This document shows positions 56,066 through 64,000 of a stretch of 64,000 bases of DNA, in pieces. The notes below the pieces were generated by a model. It had not been told where the DNA came from, did not search any database, and saw nothing but the letters and a program-made list of their open reading frames with translations. This stretch comes from Papio anubis. Its lineage: Eukaryota > Chordata > Mammalia > Primates > Cercopithecidae. Where the stretch lies: positions 941,510-1,005,509 of the forward strand of contig NC_044985.1 in NCBI RefSeq assembly GCF_008728515.1. The letters run 5' to 3'. Position 1 is the first letter of the stretch; each line of letters opens with the position of its first letter. The position numbers and the translations under genes were made by a program.

Positions 56066-58329
56066 CACTGATGAACAAGATTAGGAAACTGCAGAGTGTG
56101 GTGAGAAGGCATTTGTAGGGAAAGTGGTGTAGGGCCTATGCTTATGCAGGGAGGTCAGCACCCTGAGCCACTGCTGGGGGGACTAAACTCATGCTCAAGA
56201 CATGGCTCTGAGCAGCAAATCATGAGTGCTCAATTTCCAGAGGAAATGTGTGAGTTCCTTTAAAAGTTATTCATTCACATTTTTGTTGATAGAAACCTAA
56301 TTTTGCATTGGAGCAGCAATGTGTCTGGACTGAGGAATTTTGCTGCAAGTTTTTGCTCTCAGCATCCCTTGCAGCTAGGGCTGGCCATGTGACTGATACT
56401 GGCCAATGATATAAGAAGACGTTTACTCTGAGGCTTCTGGGAAAGTTTTATTTTCCAATAAAAGATTGGAATCCTTTTATCCCCATTTACATCCTGCAGG
56501 TCTATGATTCTAGGATGAAAATGCAACCTGGAATTGCTGCAGATATATTTAGATTGGAAAGTGACTATGTGAAGATAAGAAGCTAACATACCCACAAGAG
56601 ACTAAGTTCTTGATGAACTTACTGAATAAACCCTTAAATGGCCCACTGCACAACTTACTATTAAGTGATAGATTGATATCCTTAAGATTTAAGACAGTAA
56701 ATTTTCTGTTTCTTGCAACTGAACACATTCTAATATTAATAAAATTTCTTTCACCTTTTGCCTCAATATTTCTTACTTTTCCCAGAGAGATGAGCAGGAA
56801 GAGGGATATTAGAAGAGTGAAAGTGAAAGCTGAACTGAAACATTGCTAGCTGGGGACCTTAGGTAATTTGGTTAATTTCCTTTAGCCTCCAATAAAAACA
56901 AAATAATTCAGATGTTCCTATAATTTGAGCAAACCTTATTTTCCACTAACAATATCTGAACAAATGGGATTTTTAGATTCATATATTTATTTATTGTAAT
57001 GTACTTGTTGCGGAGACATGCTGACACCATTAAGCTGAAAAATGCAGTCCAGGTTTCCTGATGAGATAGAACAGGTCCTATCTCAGTCAATGAGGGGAAT
57101 AGGGCACTTCAGATCAAGCACATTTAGCCTTCCTAAAGGAGTCAGGATCAGAAATACCGGCAGTGTCTGCCAGTCAGGGACAGAGAGGGCTCTTGTTCTG
57201 AAGCAAAATAAGTCAATGGTATGTCTTGACAAAACTTGACTATGAGCTTATCTCAACTTTCTTTTCAAGCAAGCAGGCATCTGAAGGCAAGGGCATTCCT
57301 TATGGACTGAGCACAGGTTCTCCCTTTAGCTCTTGCTGACCAAATCAGCATGGAGGCTGCCCCATCTATGAGGAGCTGATGACCAGCTAGTCTTTGTTCA
57401 CGGGTCTTGGCATGTGTGTCAGGCTGGAAAAACAACCAGGACTGTGGCCTGTCTCCCAGGCTCCTTGATGCTCCTAAGCCAACAGCTCTTTGGAATTTTT
57501 TCCTGTCTTCCCACCTTGCAGGCCAGGTTTCTCTTTCTAGCAAAAAATAAAGTTATGGCCTCAATCTTAATTTCCAGAGATAGTAGTTCATTAAGTAGAA
57601 CAGGAATAAATGCAATTAGGTTGTGATGTGTGGAGCTGATCTCAGGATTTGGTTTTCAATCATAATAGCCTCTCTTTAGGCAGCTCACTCATAGTCTTAT
57701 TCTCTGCATGTGTGGGAATTATAATGAGCACCAAGCAGAATGAACGAAAATAAATCCAGACCGAGATCCACTGATTAAACTGCAACCCACAAGAGAAAAC
57801 TAGCCAGAGTATCTGCACAGGAAGGACACGGAGACTTCTATTCATAATAACAGAGCCCAGAAGATGATCGACAAGGTGAGCATGAGCACTGAAGGTTATT
57901 CAAATAAAGATGTTTCCGAGCAAAGGCTAAGTTAACCACTCAAAGACTGAAAGAACTAAAAAAATACATGCTTCATAGTGAAAGAAACTTAACCCTGAAG
58001 AAAGAATTAAGACAAACATGAAAACAGAGAAAAAGAAAGTTGTCAGGATAGAGGATATCAAGCAAGAAATAACTAAATATAGAAACAAGGTGAAATGAAA
58101 CATCAGGTAAAAAGAAACTTGCAAAATGAGAAGAGTGAGTAGTTAAAGAAACAGTATCAAAGTTCTCACACTTGTTGACCAAAAGTGGAAACTACAGATC
58201 AACTTAAGACATTTTGAAATAAAGAACATATCCTCAAAGCTTAAGTGTCACCACCAAAAGAATGAAAAGGAGATTTATAACTGAATCTCCTAAACCAGTA
58301 GAAGTTATACTTATAGAAACCTTAATGAA
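56066..58329. other. Unassigned; possible old LTR-like trace at 56330-56640
   Basis: 'cccttgcagctagggctggc' and 'catgtgactgatactggcca' share the style of the segment at 2.4 kb and may be an ancient LTR. The rest (57.0-58.3 kb) is unassigned. No gene supported. Confidence 0.35.
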
Positions 58330-59600
58330 TCTGGCTCATGTGACTTTTCTGTTCTTCCTAGGTTCCGTCCACAGGGGAGGTTGTGACTGATCGCTGACCC
58401 CGACACCAAGTCGAAGTTACACATTTGCCATGGCCCTGCCCTGAGAAGGCAGTGTGACATGTGCTGGGCCCAGCTCCAAGGTGATGAGAGTCTTCTCCCC
58501 ACAGGGGCATTGTGACATATCTCTGGGCCTATCAACTATTTGATGGGTCTTTCTTCTCTTACCTGGGCTTTGTTCGTAGGAGAGATTGTGACATATCTCT
58601 GGGCCCAGCACCTAGGTGATGGGACTCTCCTGACTGGCCCATGCCCACAGAATAGAGGGTGGCATATTGCTGGGCCCAGCACAAGGGCAGTGTGGTTCTT
58701 CTGCCTGGTCCCTGCCACACGGGTCATCGTCACATATCTCTGGGCCCATCACCTAGATGATGTCACTCTCCTCTTTCTCCTGGAACCTGTCCACAGTGGG
58801 GATTGTGACATATTGCTTGGCTCAGCACCTGTGTGATGTGGCTCTCCTCTCATACCTGCCTGGGGCCAGCTCACTGAGGTAATTGTGACATATAACTGGA
58901 CCTAGCCCCTAGGTTGTGTAACTCACTTCTGCTTCCTGAGCCCTGCCCACAGGGGCCTTGTGATGTATCTCTACCCCTCACCGAGGTGACGTGAGTCTCT
59001 TGCCTGGGCCCACCCCTCAGGGTGTATAGTGACATATTGCTGGACTCAGCACCTAGGTGATAGAAGTCTTTTCTACTGCTTGGCTCTGCCCAAGGAGAGA
59101 CTGCGATGTATCACTGGGCCGAGCACCTAGGTGATGTGACTCTCCTCTCCTGCCCAGGCCCTGCATACTTTGCATATTGTGACATATTGCTGGGTACCAC
59201 ACCTTGGTGATACAACTCTCCTGCATGGGCCCTGCCCTCATGGGTATTATGACTTATCTTTTCATTTATCACCTAGGAGATATGACTCTCCTCTCCTGCC
59301 TGGCTCCAGCCAAAAGGGAGGGATTGTGACATATCACTGGACCCAACACCTAGGTGATGGGACTCTCCTCTTTTGCCTTGGCCCCACATACTTTGGGTTT
59401 TGTGATGTAATGCTGGGCCCAACACTTGGGCGATGGAAGGTTCCTGCCTGGACCCTGCTCACAGACAGCCCTTGTGACATGTCTCTGCATCCATCATCAC
59501 GTAGGTGATGTGACTCTCCTGTTCTGCCCGCACCCTGCCCATTGAGAAGATTGTGATATATCCCTGGGCCCAGCAACCGGGTGATGTGTCTCTCCTGCTT
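58330..59600 (+). repeat. Diverged tandem array, ~76-bp unit, about 16 copies
   Basis: Each unit follows the pattern 'attgtgacatat' - 'ctctgggcccagcac' - 'ctaggtgatgtgac' - 'tctcctctcctgcc' - 'tgggccctgcccaca'. Unit starts fall near 58451, 58510, 58587, 58661, 58729, 58804, 58883, 58961, 59029, 59103, 59179, 59249, 59326, 59400, 59472 and 59551, so spacing is 59-79 bp. Units differ at many sites, so the array is old. I cannot name the family. Open frames on both strands are by-products of the repeat. Confidence 0.9.
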
Positions 59601-59739
59601 GGGTCCTGCCCACTGGAGCATTGAGGACCTGCTTGCTGCTGTCTCCTTGGTCCCTGCTGTTTCCAGTCTCACCTCACGGCCTTTGCCCAACTGTGTCCTC
59701 TGCCCTATGGGATGCACCTCTGCTCTGTGTGGCTCCCTC

Positions 59740-60015
59740 CCACCCTCACTCAGGTCTGGGCCCAAATGCCCTGAGCCTCTGAACCCCACCGCAACCCCAC
59801 TGTACCCTGGCTCTGCGGTTCTGCTTCTTCATGATGTGCGTCTTCCAACAGCAGACGGGGAGTCCTGCAGGTGCCACCTGTACCCCACTAGAACATGTTC
59901 TGGGAGGGCATGAATGTGGACATCTCATTCAGTGCTGTGCGCCAGCATCCAAAGCAGGACTGGAACCCAGGGCAGGCACCTGGCTGCTAGTTGTTGAATA
60001 AGTGCAGTAATGAAT
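59740..60015 (+). repeat. L2 3' end fragment, plus strand
   Basis: 'tagaacatgttctgggaggg' resembles 'gaatgtaagctc...gagggc', and 'ggcaggcacctggctgctag' then 'ttgttgaataagtgcag' match the L2 terminus. Confidence 0.5.
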
Positions 60016-63000
60016 GACAATGAAAACACTGTGTAGAAACACTGGCTGAATAGTGCCTAGAAAGAAAATGTCTCAAATGCCTACATTAGCAATGGAAAAA
60101 AAAAAAAAAAAACAAACCCACTGCTAATTAATGAACTAAGCATCTAATTCAAGAAACAATGAAAGCAATGCATCTAACTTACAGAAAAAGTAAAGGAAAA
60201 TAATAAAAAACATAAGATAAAAAACATGGGATGAGAGCATCAAGCAAAACAGAAGTTCATTCTTTGAAAAGCGCTGTTCAATAATACCTTCTGCAACATG
60301 AAGACGTTCTGTGCTAACGCAGCGGCCACTGGCCACGTGTGTAGTAAGTACTTTAAATGCGGCTAATCCTCTGACTGAGGATCTAAATTTTTAATCGTAT
60401 TTAAGTTTAATTTTAATCCATCTAAATAGCCATATAAGGCTAGTGATACTGCGTTTGACAGCACAGTTCTAGAATATTTCAATACAGTGTTCCCAAGTTG
60501 ACATGCACAATCATTATTGTGGGAACATAATGAGGGATAACTAGATATACCCTAAATGACTACCAGCAGTAAAAGCCATTAATACATTGTGATAGATTCA
60601 GGCAATATAAAATTATTTAAAGTTAAAAATGATTTACTAGAGCCGTGCAGTTGAGTGATGTACAAATGCTAATGCTCAACTGTTTCAAACCTACAATAAC
60701 AGCGGTTTCAAGGATTTCAACCTAACACACTTATAAATATATTTCAATTCCAAAAATATTCAATTCTGTGTCAAAAGCAAATTACATAATCATATTTAGA
60801 GTATCATGTTACTAAATATTATTTAGAGTAACATTTTAAAACTCTACAAATTAGTATTTTATGTTTTGAGCATGGGAATAGATGCAGAACAATTGTTTAT
60901 TGATATTTGACACAAACGTTCCTATCTCTGGATGAGGGACACGGGTGCCCTCAAGGAGGGGTATGCAAGGCCCTCTGCTTAAAAATTTGAAGCCAACGGA
61001 CAACATATTCAAACTTGCTAAAGCTGGTGGTGAGGAAATGGGTGTTCATTATATTATTTTATATAATTTCTCATGTAGTAAGAAGGAGACAGCAGGAAAG
61101 AGAAGGAAAATAAATCAAGTCTCCAGTGCTCTGTTTCCTAAGCCTCTGCTTTGGAAATTCCGGCTTCCCAGAGCAGACTTTCAGGAGCCCCTGACTGGTT
61201 GCAGCACAGGAGGCCTGTGCCTTGCAGAGGCAGCAGGCACAGGTAGCCAGGAACACGGCCTCATCTTGCCCGTCTGCTGTAGAATGGGGCCCTTTTGGTG
61301 CCAGGAGGGCATGAGGAAGCATCAAGGAAAGTGTAGACAGGCTGCAAATCTCTTAGTGTCCCCTCACAGTCTCCCTGGAAGACTACAGTGAGGGTCTCAG
61401 GTCACCTGGCTGAATCTCACATCACAGTGAGCAGCGTAGCTGGGCCTGCCACCACCGTGGAGTGAAGGACTCTCATAAATGGCCTGGAATCATCAACCTA
61501 TCATATAATGCACACACCAGCCAGGAAGGTCCAACGCACGTCTTGTTACTTTCAGGAAATCACTTTCTACCCTGCAGACCTCTCCCTTCTCCAAAGCCCA
61601 TGTGTCTGCCCCATCCCCACTTATCAAAGGCAACTGGCCTCATCCACCTCACTGCCTGGCACATGCATCCAGCACAGGGCAACCTCCTCTGCTGTGACAG
61701 GGCTTATGTCACCACTCTGCCTGTCCCTTTGGTGTAGTTTTCCTTGCTCTTGTTTTCTCTGGGAAGGGAGGTCTCACACAGGTGGACCTTAGATTATCGT
61801 CCTGCAGTGAGGGAGCTGCTGGGACAAGGCTTCTTCAGCTGAACCCCAGATGGAACCAGCTGGCTCAGTGCCAGGCAAGGAGGAGCTTCAGCCTCCCTTT
61901 CTGGGGCAGAGCCTGTGCCTGGGAGTTCATGGCATGAAGGGACGGAACCAAATGAGGGTCCCCCAAGGTGGCAAATCCCCAAGAAACAAGAAGGAGAAGC
62001 TGACTGAACACATGCACCCAGCTTCTGCTCCCAAATGTACCAGTTAGATAATTCACTCCTCCTTCCCTCACAGAGTGTGGGGGCAGAGAGGAGGCCCTTC
62101 TGCATGGAATGAACAACTAAGAGCTTCCCCTTATTTATGTTGCGTTGGTATTTGTTGTTAACTATTATGACCAGCAAATGTGCTAGGCCATTTGTATTCA
62201 CTTCTCCTTTTGCCCTCCCCTCGGTAGCATGAGGTATGAACTTTCCTTAGAATAGAGATGACAGTAACAGTGGATATCAGAGCTGTGCTTAAAATCCAAG
62301 TCCAACTTGGAGCCAGAGCTTCTGCCAGAGAGCAGACTGCGCTCTGACTGCAGGTGTGAGGAGCGGAAATGAGGGCCTGCGGGCCCTGGGTGCAGACCCC
62401 ATGCGTGGGCCTGGACCCAGCTCTGTTCCTGGGATTGCAGGTGGGCTGGATGCTGGGGATGGGAATCCCACTGTCAACAGTCACGGATGGGCCTGCCCTG
62501 AACCCTGTGAATGCAGCTGTAGGGGAGGGGACCGGGAAGGGAGGAAGAGGCTGCTAGCTGATCTCGGTATAGGACTCTCACCATGATTCCAGTCTCTCTG
62601 GAGACAGGTCAGCACTGGGTGGAATGTCAGGGCAAAGCTGTCACTGTTCTCTCCCCACAGTCAACTCCACCAGGGTCAGTTGTTCTGGTGGAGCGACTGT
62701 GTGCCCAGAGTCTAAGATAAATTATCCCACAACAAGTCTGTTTAATGAGCACAGACATTTGGTTTAGAGCATAATGAAAATAAATCTGCAAAATGTTGTC
62801 AGTTGATTTCCCCATTTAGGGTCTGTCCTATTAGCGTGGCTTTCTGGTTTACAAAATAAGCCTACATGAAGGCACACTTAGAACCTCCTGAAAAATCTTT
62901 GTTCCCTTTTGTTGTTGATTTAAAATATGGCTTTCCTTATTCTTCCTCAGCACCCTGGCGCAGAATGCAACGTGCTCCTAACCCCATACTGTCTGCTCAG

Positions 63001-63323
63001 CCTGCTGAGGATGACAGGAATGAAAGCGTGGACTCTGCCAGTCACTGGGCAGGTTCAGAGAATGTTGTTGGGGCAATGCTGGCATGGGTTGCTGCCTTCT
63101 AGAACCTGCGTGTGGATTCAGATGTCACTGTCGCTCAGGATTTTGGCAGGAGAGCTAATTATGATACAAAATACACAAAAAGAAAGCACACCTCTATCTT
63201 CACAGTCAAGCACAAGGCTGCAATGTACAAGAGACGCAGAGATCTGACCGCTGAACTCCTTACATTTTATGCACAAAATGCCTCCCTTCTCGGATTTAAA
63301 AAAAGAAAAAAAAAAAGTAAGTG
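60016..63323. other. Unassigned sequence
   Basis: About 3.3 kb with no confident repeat or gene. 60500-60930 is AT-rich and vaguely HAL1/L1M-like. 61.1-62.6 kb is more GC-rich but CpG-poor. The frames at 60945-61391 (148 codons) and 61794-62201 (minus, 135 codons) match no protein I know. A run of 18 A is at about 60096-60113. Confidence 0.4.
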
Positions 63324-63620
63324 GGCGGGGCACAGTGGCTCATGCCTGTAATCCCAGCATTTTGGGACACCAAGGCAGATGGATCGCCTGAGGTCAGGGG
63401 TTCAAACCCAGCCTGGCCAACATGGTAAAACCCCGTCTCTACTAAAAATACAAAAAATTAGCTGGGTATGGTGGTGTGCACCTGACATCCCAGCCACTCA
63501 AGAGGCTGAGGCAGGATAAATGATTGAATCTGGGAGGCGGTGGTTGCAGTGAGCCATGATTGTGCCATTGCACTCCAGCCTTGGTGACAGAGCGAGACTC
63601 CATCTCTAAATAAATAAATA
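63324..63620 (+). repeat. AluS-like element, plus strand
   Basis: Runs from 'ggcggggcacagtggctca' to an AAAT tail (63607-63620), flanked by 'agtaagtg' at 63316-63323 and 63621-63628. Several CpG losses. Confidence 0.95.
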
Positions 63621-63775
63621 AGTAAGTGACGATTGATTTATTTCCACAAATTATGCCAGAGGTAGGGGATGGGAGCATGCCAAGATTGTGCCCCCCACTC
63701 TATTTTCTAACTCCTATATAAGGACTTTCAAAGAGAGAAAAGTGGAAAGAACTTGAAAGCAAACACCTGGATACC

Positions 63776-64000
63776 TGTCTTAGTTCATTTTCTGCCACTG
63801 TAACAGAATACCACAGACCGGGTGATTTACAATGAACATAAATTTATATAGCTCATGATTCTAAAGGCTGGCAAGTCCAGGAGCATGGTGCTGGCATCTG
63901 GTGAGGGCCTTCCTGCTGAGTCATGACAGAGCAGAAAGTATCAGATGACTAGAGAGCAACAGCATGCATGACAGCTCAGCTGTCTCTCCCTCTTCTTATA
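63776..64000 (-). repeat. MLT1-type LTR, minus strand, cut by window end
   Basis: 'tgtcttagttcattttctgcc' (first 20 bases only), 'gtaacagaataccacagacc', 'gattctaaaggctggcaag' and 'ggtgagggccttcctgctg' are the reverse complement of MLT1A/B. The rest lies beyond the window. Confidence 0.9.

Noticed and set aside
58330..59600. CRISPR-like or exon-repeat gene
   Set aside because: No conserved spacing of fixed repeats and spacers, and no phase is kept between units (59-79 bp spacing is not a multiple of three).
59334..59789. 151-codon open frame, minus strand
   Set aside because: Lies mostly in the ~76-bp tandem array; both strands are open there because units lack stops in some phases.
60945..61391. 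148-codon open frame, plus strand
   Set aside because: No recognisable domain, no supporting splice or promoter context, and comparable shadow frames exist on the other strand.
62340..62560. CpG island / promoter
   Set aside because: GC-rich, but few CpG dinucleotides and too short.

Overview
This window is primate nuclear DNA. It holds at least sixteen Alu elements with paired monomers and A-rich tails, L1 LINEs of several ages, MaLR long terminal repeats (MST, MLT1), a betaretrovirus-like ERVK solo LTR, and old MIR and L2 debris. One young Alu at 16.5 kb has sequence states I associate with cercopithecid AluY lineages ('aagcctg' at the start, 'gagatccggccactgca' in the right arm, 'gaggccggagaat'). 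The best guess is an Old World monkey such as a macaque, baboon or vervet. This rests on remembered subfamily diagnostics, not a search.

I found no convincing protein-coding exon, tRNA, rRNA or known ncRNA. The longer open frames fall in repeats, in the shadow of tandem arrays, or in sequence with no recognisable protein features, so this looks intergenic or deep intronic. The only true coding remnants are decayed L1 ORF1 and ORF2 pieces.

Layout: 0-3.5 kb is mostly unassigned. 3.6-7.5 kb has Alus and L1M fragments. 7.5-11.7 kb is mostly unassigned, with an L2 piece and a truncated Alu. 11.7-13.35 kb is an L1 with a 5' inversion and target-site duplications. 13.6-18 kb is L1M sequence broken up by four AluS/Y elements and an LTR-like segment. 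18-27 kb is old sequence with MIR, L2, an MSTB solo LTR and a patch that reads like decayed coding sequence. 27.15-34.8 kb is one nearly full-length, degenerate L1 on the minus strand, interrupted by an ERVK LTR, an Alu and an MLT1 LTR. 35-44 kb has a local 90-bp duplication, MIR, an L1M/HAL1-like stretch, L2 and small tandem duplications. 44.4-46.05 kb is a G-rich minisatellite. 46-49.5 kb is mostly unassigned, with a quasi-palindrome. 49.5-55.3 kb is an Alu/MaLR/L1 mosaic. 58.3-59.6 kb is a diverged tandem array of about 76 bp per unit. 60-63.3 kb is unassigned. The window ends in an Alu and an MLT1 LTR cut by the window edge.

There is no gene system to assemble here. The most interesting signals are structural. 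An Alu at 52.5 kb has a 139-bp patch of L1 sequence replacing 7 bp; the patch closely matches an L1 2 kb downstream and appears to keep older bases than that L1 does. The ~76-bp array carries recurrent CACCTAGGTG palindromes. There is also the twin-primed L1, a quasi-palindrome, and an Alu pair that reused one target site. Calls of repeat subfamily come from recall of consensus sequences and should be confirmed with RepeatMasker/Dfam.
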